64,000 bases of DNA from Virgibacillus aidingensis (lineage in GTDB: Bacteria > Bacillota > Bacilli > Bacillales > Amphibacillaceae): assembly GCF_010994035.1 (NCBI RefSeq), contig NZ_WIXN01000020.1:18025-82024 (forward strand), in the 5' to 3' direction. This document shows, piece by piece, positions 8,711 through 17,271 of this stretch; position 1 is the first letter of the stretch, and every line of letters begins with the position of its first letter. A model generated the notes under the pieces. That model worked only from the letters and a program-made list of their open reading frames with translations, did no database searches and was not told the DNA's origin. The translations under genes were made by a program, and so were the position numbers.

Positions 8711-9080
8711 AAATCGCTCGAGAACTGCCAAAAAACGATCGGGAGTCCCAAAATTCGATCGGGATCATTGGAAAATCGATCGAGAACTCGCAAAAACGAT
8801 CGGGCAGCCCGGCAAATCGATCGGGAACTTCCAAAAATCGATCGGGAGCTCCAAACTTCGATCGGGCAGCCCGTAAAATCGATCGGGAGCCGCAAAATTT
8901 CGATCGGGCAGCATGACAAATCGATCGGGAACCCCAAAAACGATCGGGTAGCCCGGCAAATCGATCGAGAACTCCCAAAAAACGATCGGGAGCTGCAAAT
9001 TTCGATCGGGCAGCCCGGCAAATCGCTCGAGAACTTCCAAAAATCGATCGACAAGCACCCAAAAACAATCGGACCGCCAA
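8711..9080. repeat. 21-nt tandem array A (about 18 units, core ATCGATCGGG)
   Basis: Contiguous units of 19-22 nt (mostly 20-21), each with a conserved (A/T)TCGATCG(G/A)G core followed by a variable ~10-nt half such as AACTTCCAAA, CAGCCCGGCA or AGCTCCAAAC. The variable halves alternate between a few types. The units are not separated by spacers. The CGATCG core is self-complementary, which leaves several frames open on both strands, but unit lengths vary by one base so no constant heptad is kept. It lies between gtaB and the exporter operon. The same core recurs in the array at 49272-49850. Confidence 0.9.
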
Positions 9081-9468
9081 AAGGAAAAACAAACTTTATG
9101 CATGCAGCAACGCCTGTTTTGGAAGGAAACAAGCCTACTTCCTGATGGAAAATTCATCTTTTTTAAATGAGAATTGATCCACCCAGCAATGGTTCAGTAT
9201 CCAGAAGCACATCGCCTTCTTCTACAGCTTCAATTTCTCCCCTTGCATAAAAACTTCAGATCATGAAAAAGCGAATATTTCACTTTCACCACCGATGCTT
9301 TGTTGTCTGTTCTAGCATCATTTTTTGTTTTCTGTTCCCGGATGGTTTCATCATGTTGGGAAGATGGGGAAGGTTATATTAACTTCCCCCTTGCCACCTT
9401 CACCCCAACCGAACCACCTCTCCATCACATTTCCGAACAGTTCGACAATTTATTTATCTGCGCGCCTA

Positions 9469-9477
9469 TGGTATAAT
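9469..9477 (+). promoter_or_regulatory. Extended -10 promoter for the surface-polymer operon
   Basis: TGGTATAAT, with TATAAT at 9472-9477 and the extended TGn element, 71 nt upstream of the first glycosyltransferase start. ATTTAT, 18 nt upstream, is a weak -35. No other promoter of this quality is seen before 12.6 kb. The rest of 9081-9468 shows no gene that can be supported. Confidence 0.55.
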
Positions 9478-9547
9478 TCGTGAAGTGTAAATCATGGAAA
9501 AGAATGAGTAACAGCATAACAAGCATGCAAGGGGAAGGCTGAATAAG

Positions 9548-10666
9548 GTGAAAAAAGTTAAAGTGATATTTTTTATCTACCAGATGGGTGCCGGCGGGGC
9601 GGCAAGAACGATGCTGAACATCCTGAATAACATGGACCGGACAAAATTCATGCCTGTGCTTGTTACATTAAATTATAATGGAAGCTATGAAAGCTATATA
9701 GAAGAAGATATAAAATTTATTAAATTAAATACAAAACGTTTGCGCTCGGCTGTTCTTCCGCTGGCAAAGGTTATTCGCAGGGAGAAAGCCGATATTGTAT
9801 TCAGTACGATTCCGAATTATAATACGATCGCAATTCTGGCAAGGATTATTTCCTTTACCCGTGCCAAAAATATTGTCCGGGAAGCAGCCTTTCTCGGCGG
9901 CAGTTTCCGTGCCGACATGAAATTGCGGGCAATGGGAATGCTATATAAACTGACTGGCAAGGTGATTGCCCTGTCCAACGGGGTGAAGGAAAATATTGTC
10001 ACTCGCTATAAAGTAAAACCGGAGAAAATCCGGGTCATCTATAATCCTGTGGATGTGGACAGCATCACCGCACATATGGAGACAGGGGAAATCGCCCGGG
10101 AAAACAAGTATATTTTCCAGGATAACGCCAAAGTGATCATTACTGCAGGAAGACTTGTAAAAGATAAAGACCACGAAACATTGATCAGCGCTTTTGCGAA
10201 AGTCAATCAAAAAATGAATGCAAGACTTGTCATCCTTGGCGAAGGGGAGCTGGAGGGAAAGTTAAAGCAGCAGGCTGCAAAGCTCCACCTGCAGGATAAC
10301 ATTCATTTTCTCGGCTTTCAGCAAAATCCGTATGTCTATTTTAAACATGCAGATCTGTTTGTCCTGTCCTCGCTCAGGGAAGGGTTTGGCCATGTGCTGA
10401 CAGAAGCGCTGGCAACAGGGACGCCAATTGTTTCCACCAACTGCAGACCCGGGGCAATGGAAGTGCTCGATGGCGGTAAATACGGCATCCTTTGTAAAAC
10501 AGGAGATGCCGATGATATGGCAGAAAAAATAACAAAAACACTAAAACTTGATGATGAAAAAACAGAGGAAATAATTGATAATGGTATCCGCCGTGCCAAT
10601 GAATTTCATGCACGGAAAATTGTAAAAGAATATGAGGAAACTTTTTTAAACGAACACCGTAATTAG
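9548..10666 (+). CDS. GT4-family glycosyltransferase (first gene of the polymer operon)
   Basis: 372 aa with two GT-B Rossmann domains. The N-terminal half has the YQMGAGGAARTMLNILNNM acceptor-loop motif. The C-terminal half has the donor-binding NPVD...AGRLVKDKDHETLI region and the E-x7-E retaining motif EGFGHVLTEALATGTPIVS. It most resembles GT4 enzymes that transfer sugars from UDP donors onto lipid-linked intermediates at the inner membrane face. The start is GTG at 9548 with AAGGGGAAGG upstream. The next gene starts 12 nt after its stop. Donor and acceptor cannot be read from the sequence. Confidence 0.85.
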   Translation: MKKVKVIFFIYQMGAGGAARTMLNILNNMDRTKFMPVLVTLNYNGSYESYIEEDIKFIKLNTKRLRSAVLPLAKVIRREKADIVFSTIPNYNTIAILARIISFTRAKNIVREAAFLGGSFRADMKLRAMGMLYKLTGKVIALSNGVKENIVTRYKVKPEKIRVIYNPVDVDSITAHMETGEIARENKYIFQDNAKVIITAGRLVKDKDHETLISAFAKVNQKMNARLVILGEGELEGKLKQQAAKLHLQDNIHFLGFQQNPYVYFKHADLFVLSSLREGFGHVLTEALATGTPIVSTNCRPGAMEVLDGGKYGILCKTGDADDMAEKITKTLKLDDEKTEEIIDNGIRRANEFHARKIVKEYEETFLNEHRN

Positions 10667-10678
10667 GAGATGAGGAGT

Positions 10679-11896
10679 ATGACAGCTCCAAATGAAAGGA
10701 AATATGATGCTGTCGCCGGCGCAGATCCGGAGAGCCATAGAAAAGGCAAAAGAATCGTTCATATGACGACAGTCCATCATCCTTACGACCCGAGAATTTA
10801 TCATAAAGAATGCATGTCACTGGCCGACGCAGGCTTTGACGTTACATTAATTGCACAGACAGCAGAAAAGGATACAGAAACAACTCAAGCAAAACCGATC
10901 AGACATATACCATTAAAAACGTATCCAAGCAGATTGAAACGCATGCTTTTCGGCACCAGGGAGGCATACAAAAAAGCAAAAGCTATACGCGCAGATGTCT
11001 ATCATTTCCATGACCCGGAACTGCTTCCGGTAGCGTGGATGTTAAAGAAGCGAAACAATACCGTCATCTATGATATTCACGAAGACTATATTACAAGCAT
11101 TTTGCAGAAAGACTATTTGCCTGGGCCGTTCAAAAAAATGATTGCTGCTGCGTATAAGTATATGGAGAAATTTTTCGCACGCCGCTTACAGCTTTGTCTG
11201 GCGGAAAAATATTATAAAGACATCTATCCGGATGGTGTGTTAATTTTAAATTACCCGACCGTAAATGAAAATTTTATGAAGCATGACAGAGAAGGCAGCC
11301 CACAGGAGGATAAATTATTGTATACTGGTAATGTATCCCATGTTCGGGGCGCGCTTTTTCATGCGAAAATTCCGCTGATTGACGAACAGACAGATGTTCA
11401 TTTTGTCGGAAAATGTCCAAGTGATCTGGCAAAAGAAATGGAAGAAGTGGCCGGATTGGAGAAGGACAGGCTGCATATCGAGGGTATTGATGAATTTATT
11501 GAAAAGGAAGTAATTGAAAAGCGGTATCTTGAGCGCAACTGGCTGGCCGGAATCGCACTTTTCCCGCCGACTGAGCATTACATGAAAAAAGAGCTGACGA
11601 AATTCTTTGAGTACATGAATGCCGGGCTGCCGGTCATCTGTTCGGACTTTCCCGTGTGGAAAAATTTTATCGAAATGTATGAATGCGGGATTGCTGTTGA
11701 CCCGAATAATGATGAAGAAATAAAAAAGGCGATCCAGTATCTTCGAAGCCACCCGGACAGCGCAAAGCAAATGGGCGAAAATGGAAAAAAAGCCGTGCAG
11801 GAACAGCTGAATTGGAAAACCCAGGAGGAAAAACTCGTCCATTGGTATGACGAATTGCTCAAGCTCAATGAAAAAAGAATGGGGCAGATAATGTGA
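10679..11896 (+). CDS. GT4-like glycosyltransferase
   Basis: About 405 aa, GT-B fold. Motifs include HMTTVHHPYDPRIYHKE near the N-terminus, VYHFHDPELLPVA, YDIHEDY, and a C-terminal donor site LTKFFEYMNAGLPVICSDFP. The ATG at 10679 is preferred because TAGGAG (10664-10669) is well spaced for it; an ATG at 10670 is directly adjacent to that site. It overlaps the next gene by four bases (GTGA), so the two are translationally coupled. It is one of several glycosyltransferases expected to build the exported glycan; specificity is unknown. Confidence 0.82.
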   Translation: MTAPNERKYDAVAGADPESHRKGKRIVHMTTVHHPYDPRIYHKECMSLADAGFDVTLIAQTAEKDTETTQAKPIRHIPLKTYPSRLKRMLFGTREAYKKAKAIRADVYHFHDPELLPVAWMLKKRNNTVIYDIHEDYITSILQKDYLPGPFKKMIAAAYKYMEKFFARRLQLCLAEKYYKDIYPDGVLILNYPTVNENFMKHDREGSPQEDKLLYTGNVSHVRGALFHAKIPLIDEQTDVHFVGKCPSDLAKEMEEVAGLEKDRLHIEGIDEFIEKEVIEKRYLERNWLAGIALFPPTEHYMKKELTKFFEYMNAGLPVICSDFPVWKNFIEMYECGIAVDPNNDEEIKKAIQYLRSHPDSAKQMGENGKKAVQEQLNWKTQEEKLVHWYDELLKLNEKRMGQIM

Positions 11897-12684
11897 AAGA
11901 GCGCAAAACCCCTTTAATATCCGTAATAACACCTGCATACAATGCAGAAAATTTCATACATGAAACCATTGAATCCGTACTGACACAGACTTACCCAAAC
12001 TGGGAAATGATCATCGTGGATGATTGCTCGAAAGATCGGACGAGAGAAATCGTAAAAAAATATGAGGAAAAAGACAGCCGCATCAAGCTGTTTCAACTGG
12101 AAACAAACAGCGGCTCCGCGGTCGCCCGCAATACGGCAATGAAAAATGCAAACGGAAAATACATCGCTTTTTTGGACAGTGATGATCTGTGGTATCCCGA
12201 AAAATTGGAAAAGCAGCTGCAATTCATGCAGGAGAAACATATCGCTTTTTCTTTTACAAAATACATTCGGATGGAAGAGGATGGAACGCTTAGAAATGCG
12301 ATTTCCAAAGCACCAGCGTCCGTCGGCTACCACGATTTAATGAAGCATTGCGTCATCGGCTGTTTAACAGTAATGGTCGACAGGGAGGAAATCGGCCCGC
12401 TGGAGATGGTGAACATCCGGACAAGACAGGATTATGTCTACTGGCTCACCATCACGAAAATGGGCTACCGTGCTTATGGATTGTCTGAAGTGCTGGCAAA
12501 ATACCGCAGTGTTGATAATTCGATTTCCAGCAATAAGTTAAAGGCTGCAAAACGGCAATGGTATGTATACAGGGTAATTGAAAAGCAAAATCTAATAAAA
12601 AGCATCTATTATTTTGCACATTATGCAGTCATTGGATTAAAAAATAGTATAAAATATAGAATGGCCGATCGAAAAGAAGCGTAA
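11893..12684 (+). CDS. GT2-family glycosyltransferase
   Basis: 263 aa GT-A enzyme. The classic N-terminus ISVITPAYNAENFI is followed by ESVLTQTYPNWEMIIVDDCS and the metal-binding DxD-type motif FLDSDDLW. A later RQDYVYWL segment supplies the probable catalytic base region. It starts with GTG inside the previous stop codon. There is no membrane segment of note, so it probably acts at the cytoplasmic membrane face. The 216-nt gap after it contains only a short hairpin (TTGCC...GGCAA) and no gene. Confidence 0.88.
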   Translation: MKERKTPLISVITPAYNAENFIHETIESVLTQTYPNWEMIIVDDCSKDRTREIVKKYEEKDSRIKLFQLETNSGSAVARNTAMKNANGKYIAFLDSDDLWYPEKLEKQLQFMQEKHIAFSFTKYIRMEEDGTLRNAISKAPASVGYHDLMKHCVIGCLTVMVDREEIGPLEMVNIRTRQDYVYWLTITKMGYRAYGLSEVLAKYRSVDNSISSNKLKAAKRQWYVYRVIEKQNLIKSIYYFAHYAVIGLKNSIKYRMADRKEA

Positions 12685-12900
12685 AGATCGGCTGGGGCGC
12701 CGGGGAAATATGGGCTGATTCAGCCTATGCTTTTTCATAGACAGATACCAGCCGGCTTTAATTACTTTTGGCATAAAAAGTACCATTAATACGCCGATAG
12801 CGTTATCTATATCAAAATTGCCGTGAATGGCAATACGGACTGAAATTATAGCTGTTTTTATTTCCCCGAAGCAAAGTTAATTAGGCGGTGTCAACTTTAA

Positions 12901-13686
12901 ATGAAATCTTACATACAGGAAATAATAAAACGAAAAGACTTACTGTTCTACCTGGTGAAATCCGGATTAAAAGCAGAACACAGAAACAGCTATCTCGGCT
13001 ATTTCTGGTGGCTGCTGGATCCGCTCTTAAACGTACTCGTGTTTTATATGTTGGTCGTTGTCATCCTGCAAAGGGACAGTCAGGGAGACTATCCCTATGC
13101 ATTATTCCTCGTAATCGGACTGGTTGCCTGGAGATGTATCAGCAGTACGGTGAACTCATCGGCAAAATCCATCATGCGCTACAGCTCGATTATTAATCAG
13201 GTGTATTTGCCGAAATCGATCTTTCCGCTGTCGTTTACATTAACACAGCTGTTTAATTTTGCCTTTGGGCTTGTCGTAGTGGCCATATTTCTGCTGATAT
13301 ACGGCTACATACCCGGCTGGGAAGCCCTTTATCTGCCGGTGCTTGTCATTATTCAGACCACATTTCTGCTGGCAGTCGGGCTGGTACTCGGATTTATTAC
13401 CGTATTCGTCCGGGATATTGATAATCTCATGACATATGTAACGAGAATCTTTTTCTACGCTTCCCCGATTATTTGGGAAGGCGGACGTTTGCCGCCGGAA
13501 TATGGCTGGGCCGTAGCGATCAATCCGGTAGCACATATTGTGGAAAATTACCGGAACATTTTAATGCATGGCACATCACCGGACTTTGTGCCGTTAACCA
13601 TTATATTCGTTCTGTCCGTGGCAGTGATTATTTTCATGCTCTATTACTACAGCAGGAATGAACACAAAATTATTAAAGCATTATAA
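12901..13686 (+). CDS. ABC-2 type polysaccharide/teichoic acid export permease (TagG-like)
   Basis: 261 aa integral membrane protein with about six hydrophobic segments. The N-terminal cytosolic helix LVKSGLKAEHRNSYLGYFWWLLDPLL is the typical amphipathic entry of TagG/Wzm permeases. It would pair with the ATPase encoded 15 nt downstream to flip or export a lipid-linked polymer. The start ATG at 12901 has TTAGGCGG upstream. The C-terminal SPIIWEGGRLPPEYGWAVAI loop is usual for this family. Confidence 0.9.
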   Translation: MKSYIQEIIKRKDLLFYLVKSGLKAEHRNSYLGYFWWLLDPLLNVLVFYMLVVVILQRDSQGDYPYALFLVIGLVAWRCISSTVNSSAKSIMRYSSIINQVYLPKSIFPLSFTLTQLFNFAFGLVVVAIFLLIYGYIPGWEALYLPVLVIIQTTFLLAVGLVLGFITVFVRDIDNLMTYVTRIFFYASPIIWEGGRLPPEYGWAVAINPVAHIVENYRNILMHGTSPDFVPLTIIFVLSVAVIIFMLYYYSRNEHKIIKAL

Positions 13687-13701
13687 AAGAGGTTTTATAC
13701 A

Positions 13702-15309
13702 ATGAGTTCTCAAACAAAAGACACCAATAAAAATGTCATCAGGGCAAAAAATATAGGTGTCGCCTTTAATTCCAAAAAGCGGGATGATTACAAATCCCTT
13801 ATATTCAACACCTTTAAAAGAGATAAGCGGTCAAAGGAAGAAAAGAAATTCTGGCCGCTGACAGATATTAACTTTGAAGGTCACCAGGGAGAAATTCTTG
13901 GCATTATCGGATCCAATGGTGCAGGAAAAACAACCTTAAGCAAAATCATCTCCGGCATATTGCAGGAAGATCACGGGGAAATAGATGTGGACGGCAATGT
14001 AACAGCATTGTTTTCCTTTGGCATGGGCTTTAATAAGGAATTGACCGGCCGTGAAAACGTCTATTTAAACGGCATGATGCTCGGCATCGATAAAGATATG
14101 ATTAACCATTATATTAATGATATTCATGCATTTTCCGACCTGGGGGAGTTTTTTGAGCAGCCGATGAAATATTATTCCAGCGGGATGAAGGCTAGACTTG
14201 GATTCAGTGTAGCATCCCATCTTCAGCCGGAAATCCTCATCCTGGATGAGGCACTGAATACAGGGGATGCCAAATTCAGCCGAAAAGCTGCCGAGAAAAT
14301 GAAGGAACTCGTAAAGCAGGCAAAGATGGTCATTATCGTCACCCATAGTCTCCGCTATGCCCAAAGAAACTGTGACAGGCTCATGTGGCTCGATCAGGGC
14401 AAAGTAAGAGAGATCGGTGATCCAAAAACGGTGATCGAAAACTATAAAGCAACCGTTCCCCCAAGGCCGCCAAGACGGCATCGCAACCTCCAGCTGGAAA
14501 AAACAGAAACAGAGGTTGGGGAAGGGACGATCGTAAAAGCCGACAATGTCGGTGTTTCCTTTAAATTAAATACAGGCACATTCTGGGCATTAAAAAATGT
14601 CAGCTTTGAAATAAAAGAGCGGGAAGTCGTCGGGATCATCGGCCATAACGGTGCAGGGAAAAGCACGCTGTGCAAAGTGCTGACCAAAATTTTATCCCCG
14701 GATGAAGGGCATATCGAACTGAACGGGGAGACCTCATCCCTGCTTGGCTACGGAACCGGCTTTAACGCCCAATTAAACGGCACAGATAATATATATTTAA
14801 ATGCCATGCTGCTCGGTATTTCCAAGGAGCGGATTGAAAAAAATTATGATGCGATCGTGGAATTTTCCGGGCTGGGCAAAAAAATACACCAGCCTGTCAA
14901 GGACTATTCCAGCGGGATGAAAGCACGCCTCGGATTCAGCATCGCAGCCATTCTCAAGCCGGATATTTTTATTATTGATGAAGCATTATCCACCGGCGAC
15001 ATGGCGTTTAAACAAAAAGCAAGCGAACGGATCCAGGAAATGATGGAACGCGCAAAAGCAGTCATCATCGTAACTCACAGCATGAGTTTTGTGGAGCAGA
15101 TCTGCACCCGTGCAATCTGGATGGAAAAAGGGCAGATCCGCTATGACGGAACACCGGAAGAAGCGGTAGCCAAGTATCGGGAGGCACAGGGAGTAAAACC
15201 TGTGAAGAATGTGAGAAATAACAGAAATACAAAAGTCATGAAAAATAGAGCAGCACAAAGAAACAGAAAGAATAAACCGGCGGAAAAAAAGTCCGGGGCT
15301 GACGCTTAA
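13702..15309 (+). CDS. Polymer-export ABC ATPase with two nucleotide-binding domains (duplicated TagH-like)
   Basis: 535 aa carrying two complete ATPase domains in one chain. NBD1 has Walker A GSNGAGKTT (about residue 70), signature YYSSGMKARLGFS and Walker B ILILDEALNTGD. NBD2 has GHNGAGKST (about residue 314), DYSSGMKARLGFS and IFIIDEALSTGD. Both have the switch histidine (VTHS). TagH and Wzt normally carry one NBD and dimerise, with a C-terminal substrate domain; here the C-terminal domain is replaced by a second NBD and a basic tail (KNVRNNRNTKVMKNRAAQRN). Paired with the single permease gene just upstream. Confidence 0.9.
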   Translation: MSSQTKDTNKNVIRAKNIGVAFNSKKRDDYKSLIFNTFKRDKRSKEEKKFWPLTDINFEGHQGEILGIIGSNGAGKTTLSKIISGILQEDHGEIDVDGNVTALFSFGMGFNKELTGRENVYLNGMMLGIDKDMINHYINDIHAFSDLGEFFEQPMKYYSSGMKARLGFSVASHLQPEILILDEALNTGDAKFSRKAAEKMKELVKQAKMVIIVTHSLRYAQRNCDRLMWLDQGKVREIGDPKTVIENYKATVPPRPPRRHRNLQLEKTETEVGEGTIVKADNVGVSFKLNTGTFWALKNVSFEIKEREVVGIIGHNGAGKSTLCKVLTKILSPDEGHIELNGETSSLLGYGTGFNAQLNGTDNIYLNAMLLGISKERIEKNYDAIVEFSGLGKKIHQPVKDYSSGMKARLGFSIAAILKPDIFIIDEALSTGDMAFKQKASERIQEMMERAKAVIIVTHSMSFVEQICTRAIWMEKGQIRYDGTPEEAVAKYREAQGVKPVKNVRNNRNTKVMKNRAAQRNRKNKPAEKKSGADA

Positions 15310-15324
15310 TGGTGGTGGATGTTG

Positions 15325-17271
15325 ATGTTTCGTATACTGAAAAAAATAATCATAGCGCCGATTGACTGGGTGCTTTACCGGCTGTTAAATGAACAGCAGA
15401 GAAAAAAACTTACAGATAAGCTGTCAGATGAACAAAAAGCGAAAATCAAACGGCTGATCGGCGGAAAAAAACAAGTTCAAAGACAACAATTGAAACAAAT
15501 CAAACATCATCTTTACAGTCTCGGATTTACGGAAAAAGGCCTGGAAGACTTGAAGTCTTTCCATGCCAATATGAAGGACAAACACTTAAAACGGCTCGCA
15601 GCATGGGAGCTCGTTTTGTGGTTTGCCAATATATACACGGAAGACGGGGCAAAACAGGCACTCGCCTATATACCTGCAGCATCTGACGGAGAACAGGATC
15701 CGGATCAGTTAAGAAGAATCGCTATCATCAAAGCAGAGTGCCATGAGCGGCTGAATCAGATGGAAGAAGGAAAGCAGGTTTTACAGGAAATACTCAAAAC
15801 ACAAACGCATCCCGATTTGTATCTTGGGCTGGCCAACCTGGAAACTTCCATCAGTGACCGCGTGGAATGGATGAATAAAGCGATGCAAATGTATGACCTG
15901 CAGCCGATTACATTCACGGCAGAGGATCAGCCGAATTATGACGATATAGCAAATGAACCGCTGAATAGAAAGATAGCAGACGGTCCCAAGGTATCCGTTA
16001 TTTTCCCGGCTTACAATGCAGAATCAGGGATCGGCACAGCAATAGAGTCCATTCTGGCGCAAACGTGGCAGAACCTGGAACTCCTCGTCGTTGATGACTG
16101 CAGTCCGGACAATACCGCAGCAGTGATCCGCAGCTACGCAAAACAGGACAGCCGGGTGAAGCTGCTCTCCACCCCGGTGAACAGCGGCCCGTATGTAGCA
16201 AGAAATATTGCGCTTAAGCAGGCAACCGGAGAATTTATCACCATCAATGATGCAGATGACTGGTCCCACGCGGAAAAAATAGAAATACAAGTAAAACATC
16301 TGATGGACAATAAAAATATCATCGCCAACACTTCCGAGCATGCAAGACTGACTGAAGAACTAAAATTATACCGCCGGGGAACACCGGGAAAATATATTTT
16401 CCCCAACATGTCCTCCATTATGTTCAGACGCAAGCCGGTAATGGAAAAAGTCGGTTTTTGGGATAGTGTACGCTTTGCTGCAGACGGGGAATTTAAACGC
16501 CGTCTTATTAAAGTTTTCGGAAAAGCAGCCTATGCGGACCTGGAAACAGGACCATTATCCCTGCCAAGACAAGCTGTCGCATCCCTGACAAGCAGCTCCG
16601 CATTTGGCTATAGCGGATTTTTTATGGGCGTCAGAAAAGAGTACGTGGAAAGTCTGGAGTATTTTCATAAACAGGCGGATTCCCTGTATTACCCTTACCC
16701 GCAGGAAACGAGACCATTTCCGGTGCCAGAGCCAATGTGGCCGAAACGGGAAGAAAAACTTACCGGCTATCGGGAGTTTGATGTGATCATTGCTTCCGAT
16801 TTTCGTTTAAAAGAAACAAACAAAACAGCGATAAAAGAAATAGAAAAGCAGCTGCAAGCAGGAAAACGGGTTGGACTTACGCAAATGTATCATTATAATC
16901 TCAGCATCAATCATGACATTCAGCCGGAAATCCGCCAAATGCTTGATGGACAGTCTGTACAAATGATTGTATACGGAGAAAAAGTAACTGCAGCAGGGAT
17001 CATCGTTATGAACCCGCTTGTCCTGGCAGATCGGCAAAAATATATACCCGAGATCAAAGCAGAAAGGATTGCTGTCATCCTGACGGAAACGCCGGACGAA
17101 AATATGGAACAAATGCAAGATCAGCTGCAGGCTTATTTTGGCAAACGCGGCCGCTGGTATCCAATCGATGAAGCAGCGAGGGAATCCTTTGAGAATAAGC
17201 ATCCGGATAAAAAAGGCCGGCTTGCAAAAGAAAACTGGGAGCAAATGACCTATGAAAAACTGGGAGGATAA
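15325..17271 (+). CDS. Large GT2-containing surface-polymer glycosyltransferase, paralog 1
   Basis: About 648 aa. An N-terminal helical region of roughly 200 residues (HHLYSLGFTEKGLEDLKSF, AWELVLWFANIY, TPR-like) precedes a GT2 domain: KVSVIFPAYNAESGI at about residue 222, LELLVVDDCSPDN, and the metal motif NDADDWS. A C-terminal domain of about 250 residues contains PFPVPEPMWPKRE and a second Rossmann-like segment (FDVIIASDFRL). The ATG at 15325 has GGTGGTGG six nt upstream; an ATG at 15319 abuts it. The downstream gene is a tandem paralog. It probably adds sugars to the same lipid-linked chain; linkage unknown. Confidence 0.82.
   Translation: MFRILKKIIIAPIDWVLYRLLNEQQRKKLTDKLSDEQKAKIKRLIGGKKQVQRQQLKQIKHHLYSLGFTEKGLEDLKSFHANMKDKHLKRLAAWELVLWFANIYTEDGAKQALAYIPAASDGEQDPDQLRRIAIIKAECHERLNQMEEGKQVLQEILKTQTHPDLYLGLANLETSISDRVEWMNKAMQMYDLQPITFTAEDQPNYDDIANEPLNRKIADGPKVSVIFPAYNAESGIGTAIESILAQTWQNLELLVVDDCSPDNTAAVIRSYAKQDSRVKLLSTPVNSGPYVARNIALKQATGEFITINDADDWSHAEKIEIQVKHLMDNKNIIANTSEHARLTEELKLYRRGTPGKYIFPNMSSIMFRRKPVMEKVGFWDSVRFAADGEFKRRLIKVFGKAAYADLETGPLSLPRQAVASLTSSSAFGYSGFFMGVRKEYVESLEYFHKQADSLYYPYPQETRPFPVPEPMWPKREEKLTGYREFDVIIASDFRLKETNKTAIKEIEKQLQAGKRVGLTQMYHYNLSINHDIQPEIRQMLDGQSVQMIVYGEKVTAAGIIVMNPLVLADRQKYIPEIKAERIAVILTETPDENMEQMQDQLQAYFGKRGRWYPIDEAARESFENKHPDKKGRLAKENWEQMTYEKLGG

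Noticed and set aside
8440..9157. Long open frames on both strands across the 21-nt array (Arg/Ile/Ser-rich heptads)
   Set aside because: The repeated CGATCG core contains no stop codons and is self-complementary, so several frames stay open by chance. Unit lengths of 19-22 nt shift the frame, and no ribosome site or recognisable fold is present.
9169..9258. A possible 3' remnant of a minus-strand gene (reading EIEAVEEGDVLLDTEPLLGG)
   Set aside because: Only about 29 codons are open, an in-frame stop lies just upstream, and there is no start or ribosome site. It is too short to call a pseudogene.
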